A DNA stretch of 64,000 bases from Balanoglossus misakiensis. Lineage: Eukaryota; Hemichordata. This document shows positions 32,201-44,879 of the stretch, piece after piece. The notes under the pieces are model-generated. The model did no database searches, had not been told where the DNA came from, and saw only the letters and a list, made by a program, of their open reading frames with translations. Location: NCBI GenBank assembly GCA_040954595.2, contig CM082583.2:434001-498000 (forward strand), given 5' to 3'. Made by a program: the position numbers and the translations under genes. The first letter of the stretch is position 1; the number at the start of each line of letters is the position of its first letter.

Positions 32201-35200
32201 CTTACATTATATGCGGTACGCCGATGTCAGCTTACCCGGCAGTACTGTAGGCCGTGCCCCCAACAAACGTCGGTGTTTGAAACGCCCTGGTTAAATTCGG
32301 GCTCTCTCTATAAATCGACAGGCAATAATGCAGTCCTACCGGAACAAATGTCGAGTGTTGACCCGCTGCGACTTTCCGTCTTTGGTTTGCCCAACTTAGC
32401 CAACGTCTTTGTACTAGAGTGTCGGGTCTTTTGCAGAGCCAGGCCGAAGGAAATCCGACTTGATCACCGTTGCTAACGAACGCTAGTGTCTGTCATGGTG
32501 TGCCGGGGTTTTAGTCGAGCCAGGCCGTAGGAGATCTGACTTGATCATCGTGGTCAATGTACGCGTGTTTCCGCTCTAAAGTGCCGGGGCTTCAGCTAAA
32601 CCAGGCCGTAGGAAATCCGACGTAATCACCGTTGATAACTTACGCCAGTCTGTGTCATATAGAGCCGGTGCACCAGCCGAGTCACGCCGTAGGAAATCTT
32701 ACTTGATCAACGTGGTCAATGTACGCCTGTTTCTGCTCTAGAGTGCCGGGGCTTCAGCTGAGCCAGGCCGTAGGAAACCCGACGTGATTACCGTTGTTAA
32801 CTTACGCCAGTTTGTGTCCTATATATAGTGCCGGGGCATCAGCCGTGCCAGGCCGAAGGAAATGTGAGTAGATCAACGTGGTCTCTGTACGCGTGTTTCT
32901 GCTCTAGAGTGCCAGGGCTTTAGCCAAGCCATGCCGTAGGAAATCTGACTTGATCAACGTTGCTTACGAACGCTAGTGTCTGTCATAGTGTGCCGGGGTT
33001 TTAGTCGAGCCAAGCCGTAGGAGATCAGACTTGATCAACGTGGTCTCTGTACGCGTGTTTCTGCTCTAGAGTGCCGGGGCTTTATCCGAGCTATGCCGTA
33101 GAAAATCTGACTTGATCACCGTTGCTAACTTACGCTAGTGTCTGTCATATTGTGACGGAGATTTAGCCGAGCCAGGCCGTAGAAAAATCGACTTGTTCAA
33201 CGTTACCAGTGTGCAACTGTTTCTGCTCTAGAGTGTCAGGGTTTTAGCCGACTTATGCTGTAGGAAATCTGAGTTGATGAACGGAAATTCAATGTTAGAA
33301 AACCCGTGTGGAAAGTATCTCTACCCGTTTGAAACTAAGAAAAGAATTTATTCTTATTTTTTTTCTAAAAATGACATTTTCAAGGAAAATTTGGTAAAAC
33401 GCAATTTTGTCTGCAGTGAGCCAAATTAGATTGTCTTTTGTGGAATTTGTATCGATATATACATACGAAGAGCATTCTATACTCCATCAGATTTCCGAAA
33501 ATGTAGAAAACAGGTATTTTTTGTAATTTTCAAAAATTTACCATTTTGACCAAATTATGGCTAAAATTGTTATTTTCGTGTTGAATGCCGCCAGTGTCAC
33601 TGCTTTTAAAAGTCATAAAAACTTTTAACATACAAGCAATTGTTTATATATGATCAGGTCACCGAATTAAAAAAAATAAAGAATGTTTGGCCTAAAAATG
33701 ACCTTTTTGGTGCAAAAACGAATAAAACGCAATTTTGTATTAAATCAGCTCATTCAGAGTGCATTTTTTATAATCAGCACCATTTTTACATATATTGGAA
33801 ATTTCATACATCATCAGATATCCAAATATGAAAAAATGATTTAGATTTTAGATGATTGTCCAAAATTAGCTGATATCTAATAAATGTAGTATTGAACCGT
33901 TCTGTCCCCCCCCCCCTACATTATATGCGGTACGCCGATGTCAGCTTACCCGGCAGTACTGCAGGCCGTGCCCCCAAATAACGTCGGTGTTTGAAACGCC
34001 CTGGTTAAATTCGGGCTTTCTCTATAAATTGACAGGCAATAATGCAGTCCTACCCGAACAAATGTCGAGTGTTGACCCGCTGTGACTTTCCCTCTTCGGT
34101 TTGCCCGACTTAGCCAACGTCTTTGTACTAATGTGTCGGGTCTTTTGCAGAGCCAGGCCGAAGGAAATCCGACTTGATCACCGTTGCTAACGAACGCTAG
34201 TGTCTGTCATGGTGTGCCGGGGTTTTAGTCGAGCCAGGCCGTAGGAGATCTGACTTGATCATCGTGGTCAATGTACGCGTGTTTCCGCTCTAAAGTGCCG
34301 GGGCTTCAGCTAAACCATGCCGTAGGAAATCCGACGTAATCACCGTTGATAACTTACGCCAGTCTGTGTCATATAGAGCCGGTGCACCAGCCGAGTCACG
34401 CCGTAGGAAATCTTACTTGATCAACGTGGTCAATGTACGCCTGTTTCTGCTCTAGAGTGCCGGGGCTTCAGCTGAGCCAGGCCGTGGGAAACCCGACGTG
34501 ATTACCGTTGTTAACTTACGCCAGTTTGTGTCCTATATATAGTGCCGGGGCATCAGCCGTGCCAGGCCGAAGGAAATGTGAGTAGATCAACGTGGTCTCT
34601 GTACGCGTGTTTCTGCTCTAGAGTGCCAGGGCTTTAGCCAAGCCATGCCGTAGGAAATCTGACTTGATCAACGTTGCTAACGAACGCTAATGTCTGTCAT
34701 AGTGTGCCGGGGTTTTAGTCGAGCCAAGCCGTAGGAGATCAGACTTGATCAACGTGGTCTCTGTACGCGTGTTTCTGCTCTAGAGTGCCGGGGCTTTATC
34801 CAACCCATGCCGTAGAAAATCTGACTTGATCACCGTTGCTAACGTACGCTAGTGTCTGTCATATTGTGACGGAGATTTAGCCGAGCCAGGCCGTAGAAAA
34901 ATCGACTTGTTCAACGTTACCAGTGTGCAACTGTTTCTGCTCTAGAGTGTCAGGGTTTTAGCCGACTTATGCTGTAGGAAATCTGAGTTGATGAACGGGA
35001 ATTCAATGTTAGAAAACCCGTGTGGAAAGTATCTCTACCCGTTTGAAACTAAGAAAAGAATTTATTCTTATTTATTTTGTAAAAAAGACAATTTTTCGAA
35101 AAAAAGTCGAAAAATTGCAATTTTGTCTTGGGTGATTCAAATTATACCGCCTTTTCTGGAATTTGCAGCACTTTTTACAAGAGAACGACACTTCATGCTC

Positions 35201-36850
35201 CATAATATTTCCGAAAATGAAGAAAAGAGTTAATTTTTTATGATTTTTCAAAAATTTACCATTTTTGTCAAAATATGGCCAAAATGGCTATTTTTCTTGA
35301 ATTCCGTCAATATCTCTGCATTTTTGGAGTGGTCGAGAGTTTTAACATACAATCAACATGTCATATATGATCAGGGCACCAAATTCGAAGAATAAAGGTT
35401 TTTTTATTTTTTTTTCTAAAAATGAAATTTTCAAGGAAAATTTGGTCAAACGCAATTTTGTCTGCAGTGAGCCAAATTAGACGGTCTTTTGTGGAATTTG
35501 TATCGATATATACATACGAAGAGCATTCTATACTCCATCAGATTTCCGAAAATGTAGAAAACAGGTATTTTTTGTAATTTTCAAAAATTTACCATTTTGA
35601 CCAAATTGTGGCTAAAATTGTTATTTTCGTGATGAATGCCGCCAGTGTCACTGCTTTTAAAAGCCATAAAAACTTTTAACACACAAGCAATTGTTTATAT
35701 ATGATCAGGTCACCGAATTAAAAATATAAAGAATGTTTGGCCTAAAAATGACCTTTTTGGTGCAAAAACGAATAAAACGCAATCTTGTATTAAATCAGTT
35801 CATTCAGAGTGCATGTTTTATAATAAGCACCATTTTTACATATAATGGAAATTTCATACATCATCAGATATCCAAATATGAAAAAATGATTTAGATTTTA
35901 GATGATTGTCCAAAATTAGCTGATATCTAATAAATGTAGTATTGAACCGTTCTGTCCCCCCCCCCTTACATTATATGCGGTACGCCGATGTCAGCTTACC
36001 CGGCAGTACTGTAGGCCGTGCCCCCAACAAACGTCGGTGTTTGAAACGCCCTGGTTAAATTCGGGCTCTCTCTATAAATCGACAGGCAATAATGCAGTCC
36101 TACCGGAACAAATGTCGAGTGTTGACCCGCTGCGACTTTCCGTCTTTGGTTTGCCCAACTTAGCCAACGTCTTTGTACTAGAGTGTCGGGTCTTTTGCAG
36201 AGCCAGGCCGAAGGAAATCCGACTTGATCACCGTTGCTAACGAACGCTAGTGTCTGTCATGGTGTGCCGGGGTTTTAGTCGAGCCAGGCCGTAGGAGATC
36301 TGACTTGATCATCGTGGTCAATGTACGCGTGTTTCCGCTCTAAAGTGCCGGGGCTTCAGCTAAACCAGGCCGTAGGAAATCCGACGTAATCACCGTTGAT
36401 AACTTACGCCAGTCTGTGTCATATAGAGCCGGTGCACCAGCCGAGTCACGCCGTAGGAAATCTGACTTGATCAACGTGGTCAATGTACGCCTGTTTCTGC
36501 TCTAGAGTGCCGGGGCTTCAGCTGAGCCAGGCCGTAGGAAACCCGACGTGATTACCGTTGTTAACTTACGCCAGTTTGTGTCCTATATATAGTGCCGGGG
36601 CATCAGCCGTGCCAGGCCGAAGGAAATGTGAGTAGATCAACGTGGTCTCTGTACGCGTGTTTCTGCTCTAGAGTGCCAGGGCTTTAGCCAAGCCATGCCG
36701 TAGGAAATCTGACTTGATCAACGTTGCTTACGAACGCTAGTGTCTGTCATAGTGTGCCGGGGTTTTAGTCGAGCCAAGCCGTAGGAGATCAGACTTGATC
36801 AACGTGGTCTCTGTACGCGTGTTTCTGCTCTAGAGTGCCGGGGCTTTATC
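29262..36850 (-). repeat. 3,768-bp tandem duplication (two-unit block)
   Basis: Copy 1 is about 29,262-33,030 and copy 2 about 33,030-36,850. Recurring short frames are displaced by exactly 3,768 bp (29,872 to 33,640; 31,220 to 34,988). The copies differ at only a few places I can see, such as A-run length near 31,480 and GAAATCTTAC versus GAAATCTGAC. Each copy pairs one shortened AT cassette with one full cassette. The boundary lies inside homologous 81-bp monomers, as expected of unequal crossing-over. Confidence 0.88.
29580..29610 (-). repeat. Shortened AT cassette junction (one ~335-bp monomer deleted)
   Basis: Here ATTTATTCTTA runs straight into TTTTTTTCTAAAAATGACA. In full cassettes these are about 340 bp apart, at the ends of AT monomers 3 and 2. 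The same junction class occurs at about 33,355, 41,905 and 49,613, so four right-arm units carry two AT monomers instead of three. I saw none in the left arm. Confidence 0.8.
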
Positions 36851-39800
36851 CAAGCCATGCCGTAGAAAATCTGTCTTGATCACCGTTGCTAACGTACGAT
36901 AGTGTCTGTCATAGTGTGCCGGGGTTTTAGTCGAGCCAAGCCGTAGGAGATCAGACTTGATCAACGTGGTCTCTGTACGCGTGTTTCTGCTCTAGAGTGC
37001 CGGGGCTTTATCCGAGCTATGCCGTAGAAAATCTGACTTGATCACCGTTGCTAACTTACGCTAGTGTCTGTCATATTGTGACGGAGATTTAGCCGAGCCA
37101 GGCCGTAGAAAAATCGACTTGTTCAACGTTACCAGTGTGCAACTGTTTCTGCTCTAGAGTGTCAGGGTTTTAGCCGACTTGTGCTGTAGGAAATCTGAGT
37201 TGATGAACGGGAATTCAATGTTAGAAAACCCGTGTGTAAAGTATCTCTACCCGTTTGAAACTAAGAAAAGAATTTATTCTTATTTATTTTGTAAAACAAG
37301 ACAATTTTTCGAAAAAAAGTCGAAAATGGTAATTTTGTCTTGGGTGATTCAAATTATACCACATTTTCTGGAATTTGCAGCACTTTTTACAAGAGAACGA
37401 CACTTCATGCTCCATAATATTTCCGAAAATGAAGAAAAGAGTTTATTTTTTATGATTTTTTAAAAATGTACCATTTTGTCAAAATATGGCCAAAATGGCT
37501 ATTTTTTCTTGATTTCCGTCAATATCTCTGCATTTTTGGAGTGGTCGAAAGTTTTAACATACAATCAACATGTCATATATGATCAGGGCACCAAATTCGA
37601 AGAACGAAGGTTTTTTTATTTTATTTTTCTAAAAATGACATTTTCAAGGAAAATTTGGTAAAACGCAATTTTGTCTGCAGTGAGCCAAATTAGACGGTCT
37701 TTTGTGGAATTTGTATCGATATATATATACGAAGAGCATTCTATACTCCATCAGATTTCCGAAAATGTAGAAAACAGGTATTTTTTGTAATTTTCAAAAA
37801 TTTACCATTTTGACCAAATTGTGGTTAAAATTGTTATTTTCGTGTTGAATGCCGCCAGTGTCACTGCTTTTAAAAGTCATAAAAACTTTTAACATGCAAG
37901 CAATTGCTTATATATGATCAGGCCACCGAATTAAAAAAATAAAGAATGTTTTGCCTAAAAATGACCTTTTTGGTGCAAAAACGAATAAAACGCAATTTTG
38001 TATTAAATCAGCTCATTCAGAGTGCATTTTTTATAATCAGCACCATTTTTACATATATTGAAAATTTCATACATCATCAGATATCCAAATATGAAAAAAT
38101 GATTTAGATTTTAGATGATTGTCCAAAATTAGCTGATATCTAATAAATGTAGTATTGAACCGTTCTGTCCCCCCCCTACATTATATGCGGTACGCCGATG
38201 TCACCTTACCCGGCAGTACTGCAGGCCGTGCCCCCAACTAACGTCGGTGTTTGAAGCGCCCTGGTTAAATTCGGGCTTTCTCTATAAATTAACAGGCAAT
38301 AATGCAGTCCTACCCGAACAAATGTCGAGTGTTGACCCGCTGTGACTTTCCCTCTTCGGTTTGCCCGACTTAGCCAACGTCTTTGTACTAGAGGGTCGGG
38401 TCTTTTGCCGAGCCAGGCCGAAGGAAATCCGACTTGATCACCGTTGCTAACGAACGCTAGTGTCTGTCATGGTGTGCCGGGGTTTTAGTCGAACCAGGCC
38501 GTAGGAAATCTGACTTGATCAACGTGGTCAATGTACGCCTGTTTCTGCTCTAGAGTGCCGGGGCTTCAGCTGATCCAGGCCGTAGGAAACCCGACGTGAT
38601 TACCGTTGTTAACTTACGCCAGTCTGTGTCCTATATATAGTGCGGGGCATCAGCCGTGCCAGGCCTAAGGAAATGTGAGTAGATCAATGTGGTCTCTGTA
38701 CGCGTGTTTCTGCTCTAGAATGCCAGGGCTTTAGCCAAGCCATGCCGTAGGAAATCTGACTTGATCAACGTTGCTAACGAACGCTAGTGTCTGTCATAGT
38801 GTGCCGGGGTTTTAGTCGAGCCAAGCCGTAGGAGATCTGACTTGATCATCGTGGTCAATGTACGCGTGTTTCCGCTCTAAAGTGCCGGGGCTTGAGCTAA
38901 ACCAGGCCGTAGGAAATCCGACGTAATCACCGTTGATAACTTACGCCAGTCTGTGTCATATAGAGCCGGTGCACCAGCGGAGTCACGCCGTAGGACATCT
39001 GACTTGATCAACGTGGTCAATGTACGCCTGTTTCTGCTCTAGAGTGCCGGGGCTTCAGCTGAGCCAGGCCGTAGGAAACCCGACGTGATTACCGTTGTTA
39101 ACTTACGCCAGTCTGTGTCCTATATATAGTGCCGGGGCATCAGCTGTGCCAGGCCGAAGGAAATGGGAGTAGATCAACGTGGTCTCTGTACGCGTGTTTC
39201 TGCTCTAGAGTGCCAGGGCTTTAGCCAAGCCATGCCGTAGGAAATCTGACTTGATCAACGTTGCTAATAAACGCTAGTGTCTGTCATAGTGTGCCGGGGT
39301 TTTAGTCGAGCCAAGCCGTAGGAGATCAGACTTGATCAACGTGGTCTCTGTACGCGTGTTTCTGCTCTAGAGTGCCGGGGCTTTATCCCAGCCATGCCGT
39401 AGAAAATCTGACTTGATCACCGTTGCTAACGTGCGCTAGTGTCTGTCATATTGTGACGGAGATTTAGCCGAGCCAGGCCGTAGAAAAATCGACTTGTTCA
39501 ACGTAACCATTGTGCAACTGTTTCTGCTCTAGAGTGTCAGGGTTTTTGCCGACTTATGCTGTAGGAAATCTGAGTTGATGAATGGGAATTCAATGTTAAA
39601 AAACCCGTGTGGAAAGTGACTCTACCCTTTTGAAACTAAGAAAATAATTTATTCTTATTTATTTTGTAAAAATCACAATTTTTCGAAAAAAAGTCGAAAA
39701 TGGTAATTTTGTCATGGGTGATTCAAATTATACCGCCTTTTCTGGAATTTGCAGCACTTTTTACAAGAGAACGACACTTCATGCTCCATAATATTTCCGA

Positions 39801-41328
39801 AAATGAAGAAAAGAGTTAATTTTTTATGATTTTTTAAAAATTTACCATTTTTGTCAAAATATGGCCAAAATGGCTATTTTTTCTTGAATTCCGTCAATAT
39901 CTCTGCATTTTTGGAGTGGTCGAGAGTTTTAACATACAATCAACATGTCATATATGATCAGGGCACCAAATTCGAAGAACAAAGGTTTTTTTATTTTTTT
40001 TTCTAAAAATGACATTTTCAAGGAAAATTTGGTAAAACGCAATTTTGTCTGCAGTGAGCCAAATTAGACGGTCTTTTGTGGAATTTGTATCGATATATAC
40101 ATACGAAGAGCATTCTATACTCCATCAGATTTCCGAAAATGTAGAAAACAGGTATTTTTTGTAATTTTCAAAAATTTACCATTTTGACCAAATTGTGGCT
40201 AAAATTGTTATTTTCGTTATGAATGCCGCCAGTGTCACTGCTTTTAAAAGTCATAAAAACTTTTAACATACAAGCAATTGTTTATATATGATCAGGTCAC
40301 CGAATTAAAAATATAAAGAATGTTTTGCCTAAAAATGACCTTTTTGGTGCAAAAACGAATAAAACGCAATCTTGTATTAAATCAGTTCATTCAGAGTGCA
40401 TGTTTTATAATAAGCACCATTTTTACATATAATGGAAATTTCATACATCATCAGATATCCAAATATGAAAAAATGATTTAGATTTTAGATGATTGTCCAA
40501 AATTAACTGATATCTAATAAATGTAGTATTGAACCGTTCTGTCCCCCCCCCCCCCTTACATTATATGCGGTACGCCGATGTCAGCTTACCCGGCAGTACT
40601 GCATGCCGTGCCCCCAACTAACGTCGGTGTTTGGAACGCCCTGGTTAAATTCGGGCTTTCTCTATAAATTGACAGGCAATAATGCAGTCCTACCCGACCA
40701 AATGTCGAGTGTTGACCCGCTGTGACTTTCCCTCTTCGGTTTGCCCGACTTAGCCAACGTCTTTGTACTAGAGTGTCGGGTCTTTTGCAGAGCCAGGCCG
40801 AAGGAAATCCGACTTGATCACCGTTGCTAACGAACGCTAGTGTCTGTCATGGTGTGCCGGGGTTTTAGTCGAGCCAGGCCGTAGGAGATCTGACTTGATC
40901 ATCGTGGTCAATGTACGCGTGTTTCCGCTCTAAAGTGCCGGGGCTTCAGCTAAACCAGGCCGTAGGAAATCCGACGTAATCACCGTTGATAACTTACGCC
41001 AGTCTGTGTCATATAGAGCCGGTGCACCAGCCGAGTCACGCCGTAGGAAATCTGACTTGATCAACGTGGTCAATGTACGCCTGTTTCTGCTCTAGAGTGC
41101 CAGGGCTTCAGCTGAGCCAGGCCGTAGGAAACCCGACGTGATTACCGTTGTTAACTTACGCCAGTCTGTGTCCTATATATAGTGCCGGGGCATCAGCCGT
41201 GCCAGGCCGAAGGAAATGTTAGTCGATCAACGTGGTCTCTGTACGCGTGTTTCTGCTCTAGAGTGTCAGGGCTTTAGCAAAGCCATGCCGTAGGAAATCT
41301 GACTTGATCAACGTTGCTAACGAACGCT

Positions 41329-41515
41329 CAATATTTTTAAGCGTAATTTGAAAACATACCTTTTTACTCGGTTTTATGTGTAACGTGTTCGATTGTGTCC
41401 TTTTAACTATTTTTACCAGCCTTGTATTTTTTAATCTACTGTTTTAGCTGTGCACAATGCGCTGAGACGTATGTGTAGCGCATTTTAAACAATTCTTAAT
41501 AATAATAATAATAAT
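41329..41515 (+). mobile_element. 5'-truncated LINE tail with target-site duplication
   Basis: A 187-bp insert interrupts an 81-bp monomer and ends in (AAT)n. The monomer hexamer AACGCT flanks it on both sides (41,323-41,328 and 41,516-41,521), a clean target-site duplication. The body includes GCGCTGAGACGTATGTGTAGCGC close to the tail, a stem-capable segment of the kind found at the 3' ends of many CR1/L2-type LINEs. The family is not certain. Confidence 0.8.
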
Positions 41516-44500
41516 AACGCTAGTGTCTGTCATAGTGTGCCGGGGTTTTAGTCGAGCCAAGCCGTAGGAGATCAGACTTCATCAACGTGGTCTCTGTACG
41601 CGTGTTTCTGCTCTAGAGTGCCGGGGCTTTATCCAAGCCATGCCGTAGAAAATCTGACTTGATCACCGTTGCTAACGTACGCTAGTGTCTGTCATATTGT
41701 GACGGAGATTTAGCCGAGCCAGGCCGTAGAAAAATCGACTTGTTCAACGTTACCAGTGTGCAACTGTTTCTGCTCTAGAGTGTCTGGGTTTTAGCCGACT
41801 TATGCTGTAGGAAATCTGAGTTGATGAACGGGAATTCAATGTTAGAAAACCCGTGTGGAAAGTATCTCTACCCGTTTGAAACTAAGAAAAGAATTTATTC
41901 TTATTTTATTTCTAAAAATGACATTTTCAAGGAAAATTTGGTAATACGCAATTTTGTCTGCAGTGAGCCAAATTAGACGGTCTTTTGTGGAATTTGTATC
42001 GATATATACATACGAAGAGCATTCTATACTCCATCAGATTTCCGAAAATGTAGAAAACAGGTATTTTTTGTAATTTTCAAAAATTTACCATTTTGACCAA
42101 ATTGTGGCTAAAATTGTTATTTTCGTGTTGAATGCCGCCAGTGTCACTGCTTTTAAAAGTCATAAAAAATTTCAACATACAAGCAATTGTTTATATATGA
42201 TCAGGTCACCGAATTAAAAAAATAAAGAATGTTTTGCCTAAAAATGACCTTTTTGGTGCAAAAACGAATAAAACGCAATTTTGTATTAAATCAGCTCATT
42301 CAGAGTGCATTTTTTATAATCAGCACCATTTTTACATATAATGGAAATTTCATACATCATCAGATATCCAAATATGAAAAAATGATTTAGATTTTAGATG
42401 ATTGTCCAAAATTCGCTGATATTTAATAAATGTAGTAATGAACCGTTCTGTCCCCCCCCCCCTACATTATATGCGGTACGCCGATGTCAGCTTACCCGGC
42501 AGTACTGCAGGCCGTGCCCCCAACTAACGTCGGTGTTTGAAACGCCCTGGTTAAATTCGGGCTTTCTCTATAAATTGACAGGCAATAATGCAGTCCTACC
42601 CGACCAAATGTCGAGTGTTGACCCGCTGTGACTTTCCCTCTTCGGTTTGCCCGACTTAGCCAACGTCTTTGTACTAATGAGTCGGGTCTTTTGCAGAGCC
42701 AGGCCGAAGGAAATCCGACTTGACCACCGTTGCTAACGAACGCTAGTGTCTGTCATGGTGTGCCGGGGTTTAGTCGAGCCAGGCCGTAGGAGATCTGACT
42801 TGATCATCGTGGTCAATGTACGCGTGTTTCCGCTCTAAAGTGCCGGGGCTTCAGCTAAACCAGGCCGTAGGAAATCCGACGTAATCACCGTTGATAACTT
42901 ACGCAAGTCTGTGTCATATAGAGCCGGTGCACCAGCCGAGTCACGCCGTAGGAAATCTGACTTGATCAACGTGGTCAATGTACGCCTGTTTCTGCTCTAG
43001 AGTGCCGGGGCTTCATCTGAGCCAGGCCGTAGGAAACCCGACGTGATTACCGTTGTTAACTTACGCCAGTCTGTGTCCTATATATAGTGCCGGGGCATCA
43101 GCCGTGCCAGGCCGAAGGAAATGTGAGTAGATCAACGTGGTCTCTGTACGCGTGTTTCTGCTCTAGAGTGCCAGGGCTTTAGCCAAGCCATGCCGTAGGA
43201 AATCTGACTTGATCAACGTTGCTAACGAACGCTAGTGTCTGTCATAGTGTGCCGAGGTTTTAGTCGAGCCAAGCCGTAGGAGATCAGACTTGATCAACGT
43301 GGTCTCTGTACGCGTGTTTCTGCTCTAGAGTGCCGGGGCTTTATCCGAGCTATGCCGTAGAAAATCTGACTTGATCACCGTTGCTAACTTACGCTAGTGT
43401 CTGTCATATTGTAACGGAGATTTAGCCGAGCCAGGCCGTAGAAAAATCGACTTTTTCAACGTTACCAGTGTGCAACTGTTTCTGCTCTAGAGTGTCAGGG
43501 TTTTAGCCGACTTGTGCTGTAGGAAATCTGAGTTGATGAACGGGAATTCAATGTTAGAAAACCCGTGTGTAAAGTATCTCTACCCGTTTGAAACTAAGAA
43601 AAGAATTTATTCTTATTTATTTTGTAAAACAAGACAATTTTTCGAAAAAAAGTCGAAAATGGTAATTTTGTCTTGGGTCATTCAAATTATACCGCCTTTT
43701 CTGGAATTTGCAGCACTTTTTACAAGAGAACGACACTTCATGCTCCATAATATTTCCGAAAATGAAGAAAAGAGTTAATTTTTTATGATTTTTTAAAAAA
43801 TTACCATTTTTGTCAAAATATGGCCAAAATGGCTATTTTTTCTTGAATTCCGTCAATATCTCTGCATTTTTGGAGTGGTCGAAAGTTTTAACATACAATC
43901 AACATGTCATATATGATCAGGGTACCAAATTCGAAGAACAAAGTTTTTTTTAGTTTTTTTTCTAAAAATGACATTTTCAAGGAACATTTGGTAAAACGCA
44001 ATTTTGTCTGCAGTGAGCCAAATTAGATTGTCTTTTGTGGAATTTGTATCGATGTATACATACGAAGAGCATTCTATACTCCATCAGATTTCCGAAAATG
44101 TAGAGAACAGGTATTTTTTGTAATTTTCAAAAATTTACCATTTTGACCAAATTATGGCTAAAATTGTTATTTTCGTGTTGAATGCCGCCAGTGTCACTGC
44201 TTTTAAAAGTCATAAAAACTTTTAACATACAAGCAATTGTTTATATATGATCAGGTCACCGAATTAAAAAAAATAAAGAATGTTTGGCCTAAAAATGACC
44301 TTTATGGTGCAAAAACGAATAAAACGCAATTTTGTATTAAATAACCTCATTCAGAGTGCATTATTTAATAATCAGCACCATTTTTACATATAATGGAAAT
44401 TTCATACATCACCAGATATCCAAATATGAAAAAATGATTTAGATTTTAGATGATTGTCCAAAATTAGCTGATATCTAATAAATGTAGTATTGAACCGTTC

Positions 44501-44879
44501 TGTTCCCCCCCCCTCCCCTACATTATATGCGGTACGCCGATGTCAGCTTACCCGGCAGTACTGCAGGCCGTGCCCCCACCTAACGTCGGTGTTTGAAACG
44601 CCCTGGTTAAATTCGGGCTTTCTCTATAAATTGACAGGCAATAATGCAGTCCTACCCGAACAAATGTCGAGTGTTGACACGCTGTGACTTTCCCTCTTCG
44701 GTTTGCCCGACTTAGCCGACGTCTTTGTACTAGAGTGTCGGGTCTTTTGCAGAGCCAGGCCGAAGGAAATCCGACTTGATCACCGTTGCTAACGAACGCT
44801 AGTGTCTGTCATGGTGTGCCGGGGTTTTAGTCGAGCCAGGCCGTAGGAGATCTGACTTGATCATCGTGGTCAATGTACG

